NCBI RefSeq assembly: GCF_002632585.1
Contig: NZ_NIBV01000003.1
Location: forward strand, 1-64,000
Source of the DNA: Xenorhabdus szentirmaii DSM 16338
GTDB taxonomy: Bacteria > Pseudomonadota > Gammaproteobacteria > Enterobacterales > Enterobacteriaceae
DNA: 64,000 nt
Direction of reading: 5' to 3'
This document shows, in pieces, positions 1-12,096 of this stretch (position 1 is the stretch's first letter; every line of letters begins with the position of its first letter). The notes beneath the pieces are model-generated. The model was not told the origin of the DNA, ran no database searches, and saw only the letters and a list, made by a program, of their open reading frames with translations. The position numbers and the translations under genes were made by a program.

Positions 1-1
1 T

Positions 2-37
2 TCCTTTGGCGAGAAAGATGCCTACTATAGCAACTGA
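2..37 (+). CDS. possible 3' end of a gene starting before the window
   Basis: The first bases read in one frame as SFGEKDAYYSN followed by TGA. The codons look like ordinary coding usage for this genome, whereas the DNA just after is very AT-rich. The stretch is far too short to identify, and a chance open frame cannot be excluded. Confidence 0.25.
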   Translation, partial: SFGEKDAYYSN

Positions 38-567
38 CCGCCTTTCTTAGAAATTGCACTTATTAGTCGAATCCAAGATATATTAATAAATAAGAACCAT
101 AAAAATATACTCTCATATATAATTACTGAGTTTTATGAAACATGAAGAACACATAAAAACATTAAATAAATACTCACAATTTGAATAATGAAAAATAGTT
201 ATCGCCTAATAATACAATCACATAGGTTTAATTATCATTGATAACAAAAGATATACTGATAGCTTATTTCAACAACACTCCCCCAAATATACTCTAAATA
301 TTTTTATTGACTTTTATTTGGCAAAAAAAACAAAAAATAAAGACTTGATTTGATTTGTGCTTTATGAGATTAATATTTATTGTCTTTACCATTCCTAACA
401 AACCCCAATAATACACTTTAAATATAATAACAATAGTTAATTATTTTTTTGAGTTCCTTTCAATTAATTAAAACCATGAAATTTTGATTAAATCCCTTTT
501 AATGACTCGATTATTCCGCATTTGCACTTGGTAATTAATAAAAAATAACAATAACTTAAGGAAAATC
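38..567. other. AT-rich intergenic region upstream of the MATE gene
   Basis: This is a long AT-rich stretch with many stops in all frames and no convincing gene, tRNA or terminator. It must hold the promoter of the MATE gene. A Shine-Dalgarno-like AAGGA lies just before the ATG at 568. Regions this AT-rich are typical H-NS targets, but that is inference. Confidence 0.5.
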
Positions 568-1914
568 ATGCAGAGAGCAACATTATTAAACGAAGTCAAG
601 TACCTATTTTTATTATCAGGCCCCATCATCATCACTCAGCTGGCCAGAACCGGGATGGGCGCTATGGATGCCATCATGTCAGGTCATTATTCAACTAATG
701 ATTTGGCTGCTGTGTCCCTGGGAGGCAGTATTTGGTTTCCCATTTTTATATTGGGGCATGGCGTTATTATGATGTTGTCTGCTGATGTGGCAAAACACAG
801 ATCCCATAATGATATTGAAGAAATAAAAGAGAGCACAAATAGCTACATATCTGCCTCATTTTTTCTGTCAATCCCCATTATTATTTTCCTGTTTGCAGCT
901 GTGCAACTTTTGTCTTTCATTGGTGTTAATGAAGAAGTGGTGAACATTACGGAAGGGTATATCACCGCAATGGCATTTGGCGTACCCGGCCTCATGATAT
1001 TCAATGTATTTCGTTCATTACTGCAAGGGTTGGAAGATACAAAAATTGCCATGTATATCTCCTGCCTTGCTTTTGTCATTAATATACCTATCAATTATGC
1101 GTTCATATTTGGCAAGTTTGGTCTGCCGGAGATGGGAGGTATAGGCGCAGGCATTGCGACGACTATAGTCAATACGCTTAGCGCCATTGCACTAATTTTT
1201 TATTTTTTATATAAAAAAGAATATAAAAAATACCAATTTAAGCTCTCTCTTAAATTTAATAAAAAATTAAAGCAGCTATTTTCAGTGGGTATTCCAAGTG
1301 GAATGGCTCTTTTTATTGAAGTACTCTTTCTCGACATCATTTCATTTGGCGTTGCTACCCTTGGCCCCATTTACATTGCGGCAAATAACATCATATTGGT
1401 CATAGCTGCATTGATGTTTACCGTAACCGGTGGCTTTTCTACTGTTACCACTGTGAAAGTAAGTTACCTCAATGCCAAAAGAGATTTCCAATCAATGTTG
1501 CGTTTTAGCATCATAGCCACCGCAACAGGATTATTCATATCCTTTGTGCTCTGCACTATTTTCTACCTATACCCTGGTGCTATTATTAAGTTGTATACAA
1601 AAGACATGCTGGTGATCGATGTAGCCATGAGCATTGTGCTCTTTTTATGTTTTTTTCACTTATTTGATGCTTTTCAATTCATGTTGTCAGGTATTTTTCG
1701 AGGGTTGCATGAAACTAAAATAGTCTTCTATGCCCCGATCGCAGGTTATTGGCTCATCGGTATTCCTGTGGGTTTTATTCTGGGGCTGACAGATATCGTC
1801 ACAGAGAAAATGGGATTGGTTGGCTTTTGGTATGGGCTTGTTGTGGGATTGATTATCAATGCAATCGTATTTTTAATCCTGTTAAGGGCAAAATTTAAAA
1901 GATTAACCAGATAA
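568..1914 (+). CDS. MATE family multidrug/toxin efflux transporter
   Basis: This is a 448-residue protein made almost entirely of hydrophobic segments, consistent with the 12-helix fold of the MATE family (NorM/DinF group). The N-terminal stretch (GPIIITQLARTGMGAMD) and the FRSLLQGLEDTK segment after helix 4 are typical of NorM-like proteins, and the second half repeats the pattern (LSGIFRGLHETK). Family members export cationic drugs or metabolites in exchange for Na+ or H+. The ATG at 568 is preceded by AAGGA. It stands alone, with AT-rich DNA upstream and an SDR pseudogene on the opposite strand downstream. In Xenorhabdus and Photorhabdus such pumps often sit beside secondary-metabolite genes, but none is visible here, so the substrate is unknown. 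Confidence 0.9.
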   Translation: MQRATLLNEVKYLFLLSGPIIITQLARTGMGAMDAIMSGHYSTNDLAAVSLGGSIWFPIFILGHGVIMMLSADVAKHRSHNDIEEIKESTNSYISASFFLSIPIIIFLFAAVQLLSFIGVNEEVVNITEGYITAMAFGVPGLMIFNVFRSLLQGLEDTKIAMYISCLAFVINIPINYAFIFGKFGLPEMGGIGAGIATTIVNTLSAIALIFYFLYKKEYKKYQFKLSLKFNKKLKQLFSVGIPSGMALFIEVLFLDIISFGVATLGPIYIAANNIILVIAALMFTVTGGFSTVTTVKVSYLNAKRDFQSMLRFSIIATATGLFISFVLCTIFYLYPGAIIKLYTKDMLVIDVAMSIVLFLCFFHLFDAFQFMLSGIFRGLHETKIVFYAPIAGYWLIGIPVGFILGLTDIVTEKMGLVGFWYGLVVGLIINAIVFLILLRAKFKRLTR

Positions 1915-1982
1915 GCAGTCATGAGAGCCTGTCCTGTTTCATTCACTTGGGACAACTTAGGATCGGCTCTTCATCTTTTACC

Positions 1983-2366
1983 TTATTGTGCCGTATAACC
2001 GCCATCAATCGCGTAAAAAGCCCCGTCGTAAATGAACTTTCATCCGATAATAAAAATGCCACTGTTTTAGCCACTTCTTCTCTGCTTGCCATACGCTTCA
2101 TCGGGGCGTATTTGCCATATTTTCCCTGACTTCAGCAGGGGATTTATTCATATGTGGTGTCTCAACATAACCCAGCCCAACCGCGTTAATACGAACACCT
2201 TTACCTGCAAATTCCAAAGCTGCCGAGTCGTTTGTTCAGCATCGCAAAATCAGCGGCCGGTAATAATGACTGTTGCTCCCCGCTGAAATAATTCTTTTGC
2301 AATTCCTTCTCCGATCCCCGTAGTTGCACCAGTGACAATTGCAATTTTTCCGTCAAAATAGCTCAT
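1983..2366 (-). pseudogene. short-chain dehydrogenase/reductase (SDR), decayed remnant
   Basis: From the ATG at 2366 the minus strand reads MSYFDGKIAIVTGATTGIGE, a clear SDR N-terminus with the TGxxxGxG nucleotide-binding motif, and then stops at TGA after ITGR (about residue 38). Further on, another frame reads GVRINAVGLGYVETPHM, the conserved segment after the SDR active site. After one more frame change it reads VAFLLSDESSFTTGAFYAID and then GGYTAQ-stop, the usual SDR C-terminus. The remnant is 384 bp, against about 750 bp for an intact gene. The central part with the catalytic Ser and YxxxK is gone. So this is a deletion plus frameshift, and no functional enzyme is expected. Confidence 0.85.
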
Positions 2367-2547
2367 CGTTCCTCTCCATACCGTTCGTGTCTTCACCCAT
2401 TCATTGTTGTGCAAATACCCAATAAATGATGAACATATTGATATAATTGAAATAATAAGATGAGATTTATGTCACTTATTTGATTCCAAGAATGAACAGC
2501 AACGATTTTGCAGAAAGCTCAGGCGCACGAAAAATAAAGGCTAAGCT

Positions 2548-2769
2548 TTAGTTATTTACTTTTTTCAATGGTTTCACCAAGGATTCCAGTCCTTCAATTT
2601 TAATTGCTAAGGTCATTTCCATCAGTATCCCCAATTTACCCTGCGGAAACTCTCCCTTGCGGGCAAACCACAATAAATATTCCTCCGGTAAATCGATCAG
2701 CATGCGCCCCTTATATTTGCCGAATGGCATCGCTGTATTGGCTATTTCCAGCAAATTTTCTTTGTTCAT
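2548..2769 (-). CDS. DUF3820 family protein
   Basis: This is a small 73-residue protein containing MPFGKYKGRMLIDLPEEYLL and WFARKGEFPQGKLG, the signature of DUF3820 (a family once labelled putative quorum-sensing-regulated virulence factor). Its molecular role is unknown. The open frame extends further upstream, but I chose the ATG at 2769 because an AGGTGG ribosome-binding sequence lies just before it and family members begin with M(N)KE(N/E)L. It lies downstream of nupC on the same strand, separated from it by a terminator, so it may have its own promoter. Confidence 0.8.
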   Translation of the reverse strand: MNKENLLEIANTAMPFGKYKGRMLIDLPEEYLLWFARKGEFPQGKLGILMEMTLAIKIEGLESLVKPLKKVNN

Positions 2770-2830
2770 TTCATCCACCTTTCTGACTACGTATAAAATT
2801 AAATATAAAAATAGACCCTGTATAAAAGAA

Positions 2831-2858
2831 AAAGTGGCATCTGCCAAGATGCCACTTT
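2831..2858 (-). terminator. Rho-independent terminator after nupC
   Basis: AAAGTGGCAT and ATGCCACTTT form a 10-bp perfect stem with a short loop. On the minus strand it is followed by a T-rich tract (TTTTTCTTTT). It lies about 30 bp beyond the nupC stop. Confidence 0.75.
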
Positions 2859-2889
2859 GTTTTTTCAATATGCAAATAGCCGGAAGGGA

Positions 2890-4080
2890 TTAAAAACCAA
2901 TGATCAACCCGGTAATTGCCGCAGACAGGAAACTTACCAGCGTAGAACCGAACAGCAGTTTCAGACCAAAACGTGCGACGGTATTACTCTGTTTCTCATT
3001 TAATCCTTTAATGGCACCGGCAACAATTCCAATGGATGAGAAGTTGGCAAAAGAAACCAAAAATACGGACAAAATGCCTTTCGAACGTTCGCTCAGTTCA
3101 CCTGCGATTTCTTGCAATCCCTGCATCGCCACAAATTCGTTGGAAACCAGTTTTGTCGCCATGATGCTGCCCACTTTCAGCGCTTCATCACTGGGAATAC
3201 CAATGATCCACGCCAGTGGGTAAAACACATATCCCAGACATTCTTGGAAAGTGATGCCAAATGCTAAATGAAAAATGGCATTGATACCCGCAATCAGGGC
3301 AATAAAGCCAATCAACATCGCAGAGACAATTAAGGCAACCTTGAAACCTGCCAGAATATATTCACCCAGCATTTCAAAGAAACTTTGCCCCTCATGAAGA
3401 TTACTCATCTGAATGTCTTCTTCACTCTGAATGGAATAAGGGTTGATGAGCGACAGAACGATAAATGTACTGAACATATTGAGAACCAGTGCTGCAACAA
3501 TGTATTTCGCATCCAGCATTGTCATGTATGCTCCCACAATGGACATGGAAACCGTAGACATTGCCGTCGCAGCCATTGTATACATCCGGCGCTCAGACAT
3601 TTTTCCCAATACATCTTTATATGCAATAAAGTTTTCTGATTGCCCCAGAATCAATGAGCTAACCGCATTAAACGATTCCAGTTTGCCCATTCCATTCACT
3701 TTAGACAACACAGTGCCTATTGCCCGAATAATAATCGGCAACACTTTGATGTGCTGCAAAATACCAATCAGAGCAGAGATAAAGATGATAGGACACAATA
3801 CATTCAGGAAGAAAAACGCAAGGTTAGCTTCTATCATGCCACCAAATACAAAACTGGTACCTTTTGCAGCATAAGACAACAAATGGACAAAGAGACTGTT
3901 AAACGCTTCAACAATCCCCAAACCCACATTCGAATTCAGGAAGAACCATGCCAGAAAAAGCTCAATGATAAGTAATTGGATAATGTAACGGATCTGAATA
4001 TCCTTTCGGCTATTGCTTGCTAAAATCGCTAAGCCGCCAATCACAACCAATGCGAGTAAAAAATGGAAGATATGAGACAT
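2890..4080 (-). CDS. nupC: NupC family nucleoside:H+ symporter
   Basis: This 396-residue inner-membrane protein is closely similar to E. coli NupC (400 aa) along its length. It includes the conserved blocks [20 protein letters not shown] and [12 protein letters not shown], and the C-terminal VSNEFVAM and [19 protein letters not shown] segments of concentrative nucleoside transporters. It imports pyrimidine and some purine nucleosides with protons. It is a single gene with a terminator downstream and a CRP-like site upstream, matching the CRP/CytR control known for E. coli nupC. No truncation or unusual residue was seen. Confidence 0.95.
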   Translation of the reverse strand: MSHIFHFLLALVVIGGLAILASNSRKDIQIRYIIQLLIIELFLAWFFLNSNVGLGIVEAFNSLFVHLLSYAAKGTSFVFGGMIEANLAFFFLNVLCPIIFISALIGILQHIKVLPIIIRAIGTVLSKVNGMGKLESFNAVSSLILGQSENFIAYKDVLGKMSERRMYTMAATAMSTVSMSIVGAYMTMLDAKYIVAALVLNMFSTFIVLSLINPYSIQSEEDIQMSNLHEGQSFFEMLGEYILAGFKVALIVSAMLIGFIALIAGINAIFHLAFGITFQECLGYVFYPLAWIIGIPSDEALKVGSIMATKLVSNEFVAMQGLQEIAGELSERSKGILSVFLVSFANFSSIGIVAGAIKGLNEKQSNTVARFGLKLLFGSTLVSFLSAAITGLIIGF

Positions 4081-4147
4081 AAAAGAGCTCCAAACATGAT
4101 ACTGTGCAAATTTATAACTGCATTTTATGCAATGCGTAATAGTGGAT

Positions 4148-4163
4148 TATGATAATAATCACA
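4148..4163 (-). promoter_or_regulatory. CRP-like site upstream of nupC
   Basis: Read on the minus strand the site is TGTGATTATTATCATA, close to the CRP consensus TGTGA-N6-TCACA (left half perfect, right half 4 of 5). It lies about 70-80 bp before the nupC start. CRP control of nupC is known in E. coli; the site here is a sequence match only. Confidence 0.55.
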
Positions 4164-4262
4164 TTAAATTACTATTACGCGGGTATAAATTTTTCTCTAA
4201 CTCACCTAATCATGTCTTCCCTGGCACTGGTTTCAGATAGCTCGGATTCAGAAGAAACAGCG

Positions 4263-6287
<2,025 letters not shown>

Positions 6288-6302
6288 TCACCAGAAATGA
6301 AA

Positions 6303-6327
6303 AAACCCCCGACTGGCGGGGGCTTTA
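6303..6327 (-). terminator. terminator between zipA and ligA
   Basis: On the minus strand, GCCCCCGCC AGT CGGGGGTTTTTT forms a GC-rich hairpin followed by six T residues, between the zipA stop and the ligA start. Confidence 0.75.
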
Positions 6328-6343
6328 AGACTAAACAGGGGAT

Positions 6344-7285
6344 TTATTCACTGACGTTGAGCGTATTACGAATACGCGCTTTATAGTGTTCGATCATCTG
6401 CGGTGTAAGCATTTTACGCTCACCATCCAGAACCACTCCCCCTACATCAGAGGCAATGCGCTGTGCTGCCTGTAACATCAGTTTAAAATTCTGATTGGAA
6501 TCACCATATGAAGGCACAAGCATAAACATAGAGATACCCGGTGTTGTAAAGTCTGTCATCTGATCTGGATCAAATGACCCCGGTTTTACCATGTTAGCCA
6601 AACTGAACAATACAGCACCACTGCCCGATGGATCCAAGTGACGATGAAAGATATTCATGTCACCAAAACGGAAGCCTGCCTGCAAAATGCTTTGAAGCAA
6701 TACTTCACCATTCAGCTCCTGCCCATGATGAGCAGAAACATGCAGTACCAGTACTGTCTCTTTTGGAGACTGACCAGATTCAGCCGGCACTTTATTTTCT
6801 TCTGCTTTTGGCTGTCCTTCAACATCGTCAGCAATTGGCTCTGCTGCTCCAACTCCTGTTTGCTCTGCCTGATAAACCGAATCAAATAACCCCAGTTGTG
6901 GCTCTTCCCGTTGTTCTTCAACAACTTTTGCGGCAACGACTGGTTCATCCGATTGAGATCTCACAAGCAAAGGATCAGAATCATCATTTGGCATTGCCAC
7001 TGATGATTCTGATGTACGACGTTTTATAACCGGCTCTTCATGATGTTCAATATGCGGTTTCCCCGAATTTTGAACATGCGGCTTCACCGCACTATCAGAT
7101 GGCTCATCGCCATCATTATTTCCATTTCCCGTCTCTTCCTGACGCTCCTGTTTATGACGTTTAACTGGGCGATCACGAAAGAGTGATGAACGCTCTTTAC
7201 GGCTGGTCCACAACCCATGTAATAGCAAAGCTATTATGGCTATCGCACCAACAACGATTAATATCAGACGCAAGTCCTGCATCAT
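6344..7285 (-). CDS. zipA: cell division protein ZipA
   Basis: This is a 313-residue membrane-anchored divisome protein. A single N-terminal transmembrane helix ([20 protein letters not shown]) is followed by a charged segment, a Pro/Glu/Gln-rich linker to about residue 170, and the C-terminal FtsZ-binding domain ([16 protein letters not shown] through [15 protein letters not shown]). It tethers FtsZ filaments to the inner membrane at midcell. It is divergent from cysZ, an arrangement shared with E. coli. The FtsZ-binding domain is well conserved while the linker is lineage-specific, as is normal for this family. Confidence 0.95.
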   Translation of the reverse strand: MMQDLRLILIVVGAIAIIALLLHGLWTSRKERSSLFRDRPVKRHKQERQEETGNGNNDGDEPSDSAVKPHVQNSGKPHIEHHEEPVIKRRTSESSVAMPNDDSDPLLVRSQSDEPVVAAKVVEEQREEPQLGLFDSVYQAEQTGVGAAEPIADDVEGQPKAEENKVPAESGQSPKETVLVLHVSAHHGQELNGEVLLQSILQAGFRFGDMNIFHRHLDPSGSGAVLFSLANMVKPGSFDPDQMTDFTTPGISMFMLVPSYGDSNQNFKLMLQAAQRIASDVGGVVLDGERKMLTPQMIEHYKARIRNTLNVSE

Positions 7286-7504
7286 TGCTATCTCTGTTGT
7301 TTAAATTAATTGCCACCACGGCGGAATATTCTTTAGATAAGAGTATTTGTCAAACAGGACAAGTGCAAGTATCTATATACTTTTCTTATCATAAAGAGAT
7401 ATTCCCCCTGTTTTTCGGATGTTTTTTATACATAAAACTACTAGTCAGTAGAAAATCCTGCCTATATCATACCTTCTCAATCATCTAGGAGAGAATAAGA
7501 AAAT

Positions 7505-8269
7505 ATGACGAATTCGACAAAGTCGCGAAAACGTTTAAGTGGATTTCATTATATTGCTCAAGGTTGGCAACTGATTACCCGCCCTGGCATTAAGAGATTC
7601 GTTTTATTGCCTTTATTGGCTAATATCTTGCTTTTGGGTGGCTCATTTTGGTGGCTATACGGAAAACTGGATGTGTGGATACAATGGACTTTAGATAAAA
7701 TACCAAACTGGATGCAATGGTTGAGCTATCTGATTTTTCCACTGGCTGTGATTTCTGTTGTGCTGGTTTTTACCTATTTCTTCAGCACACTGGCTAATTT
7801 TATTGCAGCTCCGTTTAATGGGTTGCTGGCCGAGAAACTGGAAGCTGACCTGACGGGTTTCCCAGCACCAGATACCGGCGTTATCGATTTACTCAAAGAT
7901 ACTCCCCGTATCCTAAAACGCGAATTGGTGAAGATTTTCTATTATATCCCCCGGGCTTTGGCGCTGTTATTGCTTTACTTTATACCCGGTATTGGCCAGA
8001 CCATCGCACCCATTCTTTGGTTTATTTTCAGTGCATGGATGCTGTCTATCCAATACAGCGATTATCCATTTGATAATCACAAAGTCAGCTTTACTGCAAT
8101 GCGCAATACCCTGCGGCAAAACAAGGTTGATAACCTTCAATTTGGCGCAGCAGTCAGCGTACTAACCATGATCCCCATCGTAAATCTGTTTATTATGCCT
8201 GTTGCTGTCTGTGGAGCGACCGCCATGTGGGTTGATCGCTATCGTGATCAGCATGCCCTGAATCGCTAA
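7505..8269 (+). CDS. cysZ: sulfate transporter CysZ
   Basis: This 254-residue inner-membrane protein is closely similar to E. coli CysZ (253 aa), with several hydrophobic helices and the conserved [14 protein letters not shown] and [12 protein letters not shown] segments. It imports sulfate for cysteine synthesis. An AGGAG lies upstream but about 12 bases from the ATG, a rather long spacing. It is followed on the same strand by cysK, as in other enterics, though the 238-bp gap suggests a separate cysK promoter. Confidence 0.95.
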   Translation: MTNSTKSRKRLSGFHYIAQGWQLITRPGIKRFVLLPLLANILLLGGSFWWLYGKLDVWIQWTLDKIPNWMQWLSYLIFPLAVISVVLVFTYFFSTLANFIAAPFNGLLAEKLEADLTGFPAPDTGVIDLLKDTPRILKRELVKIFYYIPRALALLLLYFIPGIGQTIAPILWFIFSAWMLSIQYSDYPFDNHKVSFTAMRNTLRQNKVDNLQFGAAVSVLTMIPIVNLFIMPVAVCGATAMWVDRYRDQHALNR

Positions 8270-8403
8270 TCACCAATCAAAAACCTTGAATTGGCAGGAT
8301 AACCCTCTGACATATTTACAATTTGTTTGGGGGTTAATCATGAAGTGCCACAAAATCTTCTCTGCCTGCCATAAATAACCTAATAAATATAAATAATCAT
8401 CAA

Positions 8404-8428
8404 ATATTCTTTTATATAATAAGAATAT
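8404..8428. promoter_or_regulatory. inverted repeat in the cysK promoter region
   Basis: ATATTCTT and AAGAATAT form an 8-bp perfect inverted repeat with a 9-bp AT spacer, about 80 bp before the cysK start. It could be part of a CysB operator, because cysK is a CysB-activated gene in E. coli. CysB sites are poorly conserved, so this is a suggestion only. Confidence 0.35.
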
Positions 8429-8507
8429 ATTGAAACTTTATTTCCATAAAGAAGATGTTAGCGTATGGTTAATCAGTATATAACGGTATTTTAGGGGTAA
8501 TCAAACA

Positions 8508-9461
8508 ATGAGCAAAATTTATGAAGATAATTCGTTGACAATTGGCCACACTCCGCTGGTACGCTTAAAAAATTTCGCTGATGGGCGTATTTTGGCAAAG
8601 ATAGAATCCCGTAACCCCAGCTTCAGCGTAAAATGCCGTATCGGTGCCAATATGATTTGGGATGCTGAGCAGCGTGGTGTTTTAACGAAAGATAAAGAAC
8701 TCATTGAACCAACCAGCGGAAATACTGGGATTGCACTCGCTTATGTTGCAGCTGCCCGAGGTTATAAACTGACATTGACTATGCCAGAAACCATGAGCCT
8801 TGAACGTCGCAAGTTGCTCAGGGCATTAGGCGCTAATTTGGTATTGACTGAAGGTGCAAAAGGCATGAAAGGGGCTATTGAAAAAGCCAACGAGATCCAC
8901 GATAGCAACCCTGATCGCTACATACTCCTCCAGCAATTCAGCAACCCCGCCAACCCCAAAATTCATGAAAAAACCACCGGGCCTGAGATTTGGGACGATA
9001 CCGAAGGTAATGTAGATGTGTTTGTCGCTGGTGTAGGAACCGGCGGTACGATTACCGGGGTTGCCCGTTACCTGAAAAATACACGAAAAAAACAAGTGAC
9101 AATCGTGGCGGTAGAGCCTGAAGATTCTCCCGTTATCAGCCAGAAATTGGCAGGTGAAGAGCTTAAACTAGGGCCACATAAAATTCAGGGAATTGGGGCT
9201 GGTTTTATCCCTGATAACTTGGATTTAACATTAATTGACCGCGTATTTAAGATAAGTAACGAAGAAGCCATTAAAACCGCACGTGAACTTACTGAAAAAG
9301 AAGGCATTCTTTCAGGTATTTCTTCAGGTGCCGCTGTTGCTGCCGCTGTTAAATTATCTCAAGAAAATGAATACAAAGACAAAAATATTGTTGTCATTTT
9401 ACCCTCATCAGCAGAGCGTTATCTCAGTACAGCACTATTCTCTGACTTAATTAACGATTAA
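8508..9461 (+). CDS. cysK: cysteine synthase A (O-acetylserine sulfhydrylase A)
   Basis: This is a 317-residue PLP enzyme that makes cysteine from O-acetylserine and sulfide. PLP lysine 42 lies in [11 protein letters not shown]. The substrate loop TSGNTG and the phosphate-binding GTGGT are present. It is about 80-90% identical by eye to E. coli CysK, but the C-terminus ends at FSDLIND, a few residues earlier. The typical CysK C-terminal region that docks CysE (and CdiA-type toxins) is otherwise present. A terminator follows. The genomic neighbours cysZ and ptsH are in the standard order. Confidence 0.97.
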   Translation: MSKIYEDNSLTIGHTPLVRLKNFADGRILAKIESRNPSFSVKCRIGANMIWDAEQRGVLTKDKELIEPTSGNTGIALAYVAAARGYKLTLTMPETMSLERRKLLRALGANLVLTEGAKGMKGAIEKANEIHDSNPDRYILLQQFSNPANPKIHEKTTGPEIWDDTEGNVDVFVAGVGTGGTITGVARYLKNTRKKQVTIVAVEPEDSPVISQKLAGEELKLGPHKIQGIGAGFIPDNLDLTLIDRVFKISNEEAIKTARELTEKEGILSGISSGAAVAAAVKLSQENEYKDKNIVVILPSSAERYLSTALFSDLIND

Positions 9462-9493
9462 AAGTTACTCTGTACCATTTTCTTTACGTTGAC

Positions 9494-9524
9494 AAAAAAG
9501 CGCCTCTTAAGGGTGCTTTTTTGT
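9494..9524 (+). terminator. terminator after cysK
   Basis: The stem pairs AAAAAAGCGCC with GGGTGCTTTTTT (one G-T pair), with a short loop and a T tract, about 35 bp after the cysK stop. Confidence 0.75.
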
Positions 9525-9924
9525 GCATCAGATCAAAGTTTAAAGCTTTCCTAGATGATTTATTTAAGTAGCTTTAGTATTTAACCAGTAATTATTTTGA
9601 TGCACGAAATTAATCGCTAAATGAGGCATCTAAAGCGTTGCTCAATTCAAGCCGTTACCCTGATAGTTTGTATTAATGCCAGCCATCGTGTGAATTAACA
9701 TTAAATCAACAATGGAATGCATCAAGTGTGTTAATTTTTTGATAATGGTTAATATACCCAATGGGGTTCAAGTTAGCTAAAAAGCTCAGCTTGAGAATTG
9801 ACGGATATACACTGTTTTTCATTATCAATTCAACGGTTGTACAAGCCAGCGCGAATTCAACGATTCTACCTTAGAATTCGCTTGGCTTATCAACGAACAA
9901 CATTTAAGTTATTGAGGAAATACT
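9525..9924 (+). promoter_or_regulatory. pts operon promoter/leader region
   Basis: These 400 bp between cysK and ptsH hold no believable gene; an open frame at 9798-10019 runs into ptsH in another frame and is a shadow. The region must carry the ptsHI-crr promoters. It contains an imperfect inverted repeat at 9843-9888 (AAGCCAGCGCGAATTC and GAATTCGCTTGGCTT, differing by about one base plus one indel), ending about 36 bp before the ptsH ATG. A ribosome-binding TGAGGAAA precedes ptsH. Confidence 0.6.
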
Positions 9925-10182
9925 ATGTTCCAGCAAGAAGTTACTATTACTGCACCAAACGGCCTCCACACTCGTCCTGCTGCGCAATTCGTCAAAGAAG
10001 CCAAAGGCTTTTCTTCTGATATTACCCTGTCTTCCGGAGGCAAGTCTGCCAGCGCAAAAAGCCTGTTTAAGCTGCAAACGTTGGGATTAACTCAAGGTAC
10101 AGTCGTAACAATTGCTGCGGAAGGCGAAGATGCTCAGAAAGCCGTTGAACATTTAGTAAAACTGATGGGTGAATTGGAATAA
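9925..10182 (+). CDS. ptsH: phosphocarrier protein HPr
   Basis: This is the 85-residue general phosphocarrier of the sugar phosphotransferase system. The active-site His15 lies in [11 protein letters not shown] and the regulatory Ser46 in [11 protein letters not shown], both at the canonical positions. It accepts phosphate from enzyme I and passes it to EIIA domains. It is the first gene of ptsH-ptsI-crr. The 138-bp gap to ptsI is longer than the roughly 44 bp I recall for E. coli and contains a strong hairpin. Confidence 0.98.
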   Translation: MFQQEVTITAPNGLHTRPAAQFVKEAKGFSSDITLSSGGKSASAKSLFKLQTLGLTQGTVVTIAAEGEDAQKAVEHLVKLMGELE

Positions 10183-10221
10183 TCTTCCCGCTTAATCAAG
10201 CCAATTTGTTTCTCTCGGTTC

Positions 10222-10247
10222 ATCCCCGGAATGTAAAATCCGGGGAT
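10222..10247 (+). promoter_or_regulatory. perfect hairpin between ptsH and ptsI
   Basis: ATCCCCGGA and TCCGGGGAT form a 9-bp perfect stem around an 8-base loop. There is no long T run after it (only ATATTT), so it may be a weak attenuator or an mRNA-stabilising 3' end for ptsH rather than a full terminator. Confidence 0.6.
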
Positions 10248-10320
10248 ATTTAGAGCCTCCGCCCATGAAGGCTTAACAAAAGTAATCACACCCGCGGTAA
10301 GGTCATTAAGGTCATATAGT

Positions 10321-12048
10321 ATGATTTCAGGTATCTTAGTATCACCAGGTATCGCTTTCGGTAAGGCACTATTACTGAAAGAAGAACCCATTATTATAAA
10401 TCAGAAAAAAATCACGTCTGAACAAATCGAACACGAAATCTCCCGCTTCAAGCAAGGCCGCGACAAATCTTCCTCTCAATTAGAAACAATAAGAAAAACA
10501 GCAGAAAAAAATCTGGGCGAAGAAAAAGCCGAAATCTTCGAAGGGCATATCATGTTGCTTGAAGATGAAGAATTGGAACAGGAAATTGTCAGCCTCATCA
10601 AAAACAATCTGAGCACGGCAGATGCTGCTGTTTACTCCGTGATTGAAGATCAGGCTAAGGCACTGGAAGAGCTGGATGATGAATATTTGAAAGAACGTGC
10701 TGCCGATGTGCGTGATATCGGCAAGCGCTTGCTGAGAAATATTCTGGGTATGTCAATTATTGATTTAGGCTCAATTGAAGAAGAAGTCATTTTAGTTGCC
10801 AATGATCTTACTCCGTCAGAAACAGCACAACTCAATTTAGATAAGGTGCTGGGCTTCATTACTGATTTGGGCGGCCGTACATCTCATACATCCATTATGG
10901 CCCGCTCCTTGGAATTACCTGCAATCGTTGGTACGACCAATGCAACCACACAAATAAAAAATGGCAGTGACTTAATTCTGGATGCGGTCAACAACAAAAT
11001 TTATATAAATCCATCCGATACTGAAATTGAACAGCTTAAAGCCGCAAAAAACGAATATCTGACAGAAAAAACGGAGCTGGCAAAGCTAAAAGACCTACCT
11101 GCCATCACGCTGGACGGCCATCAGGTTGAAGTCTGCGCAAACATCGGAACGGTACGTGATGTCACGGGTGCCGAACGCAATGGTGCAGAAGGTGTTGGTT
11201 TATACCGCACTGAATTTTTGTTTATGGATCGTGATGCCCTGCCAACTGAAGACGAGCAATTTGAAGCTTATAAAGCAGTGGCGGAAGCGGTTGGCAATCA
11301 GGCCATTATCGTCCGGACAATGGATATTGGTGGGGATAAAAACCTGCCTTATATGAACCTGCCAAAAGAAGAAAACCCATTTCTTGGCTGGCGTGCAATT
11401 CGCATTTGTCTTGACCGTAAAGAAATTCTACACTCTCAATTACGTGCTATCCTAAAGGCTTCTGCATTTGGTAAACTTCGGATCATGTTTCCAATGGTGA
11501 TTTCAGTTGAAGAAATACGAGAGCTGAAATCTGAATTGTCACTGCTTAAAAATCAATTGCGCAGTGAAAACAAAGCATTTGATGAATCAATTGAAGTCGG
11601 CATTATGGTGGAAACCCCCGCAGCGGCAACGATTGCACATCATCTTGCAAAAGAAGTTGACTTTTTTAGTATTGGGACAAACGATCTAACTCAGTATACT
11701 CTGGCGGTAGACCGTGGTAATGAGCTGATTTCTCATCTTTACAACCCGATGTCACCAGCAGTGTTGAGCTTAATCAAACAAGTCATTGATGCCTCACACG
11801 CAGAAGGAAAATGGACTGGCATGTGTGGAGAACTTGCAGGTGATGAACGCGCGACACTATTGCTCTTGGGCATGGGATTGGATGAATTCAGCATGAGTGC
11901 GATATCAATTCCACGCATTAAAAAAATCATCCGTAATGCCAATTACAATGATGCGAAGGCACTGGCAGAGCAAGCGTTAACTCAGCCAACAGCACAGGAA
12001 TTGATGGATTTGGTTGACACTTTTACCAGAGAAAAAACACTCTGCTAA
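10321..12048 (+). CDS. ptsI: PTS enzyme I
   Basis: This is a 575-residue phosphoenolpyruvate-protein phosphotransferase, the same length as in E. coli. The N-terminal HPr-binding helical domain is followed by the phosphorylated His189 in [13 protein letters not shown]. The C-terminal PEP-binding barrel shows [48 protein letters not shown] and the active-site Cys in GMCGELAGD. It autophosphorylates on PEP and charges HPr. The start at 10321 (ATG ATT TCA GGT) agrees with MISGIL... in enterics. crr follows after 48 bp. Confidence 0.98.
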   Translation: MISGILVSPGIAFGKALLLKEEPIIINQKKITSEQIEHEISRFKQGRDKSSSQLETIRKTAEKNLGEEKAEIFEGHIMLLEDEELEQEIVSLIKNNLSTADAAVYSVIEDQAKALEELDDEYLKERAADVRDIGKRLLRNILGMSIIDLGSIEEEVILVANDLTPSETAQLNLDKVLGFITDLGGRTSHTSIMARSLELPAIVGTTNATTQIKNGSDLILDAVNNKIYINPSDTEIEQLKAAKNEYLTEKTELAKLKDLPAITLDGHQVEVCANIGTVRDVTGAERNGAEGVGLYRTEFLFMDRDALPTEDEQFEAYKAVAEAVGNQAIIVRTMDIGGDKNLPYMNLPKEENPFLGWRAIRICLDRKEILHSQLRAILKASAFGKLRIMFPMVISVEEIRELKSELSLLKNQLRSENKAFDESIEVGIMVETPAAATIAHHLAKEVDFFSIGTNDLTQYTLAVDRGNELISHLYNPMSPAVLSLIKQVIDASHAEGKWTGMCGELAGDERATLLLLGMGLDEFSMSAISIPRIKKIIRNANYNDAKALAEQALTQPTAQELMDLVDTFTREKTLC

Positions 12049-12096
12049 ACATATTAGCCAGGACACGGTCCCATTAAAATAATTAGGAGAAGATTT

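Noticed and set aside
9798-10019. 73-codon frame overlapping ptsH
   Set aside because: It runs into ptsH in another frame and is explained by the HPr coding sequence.
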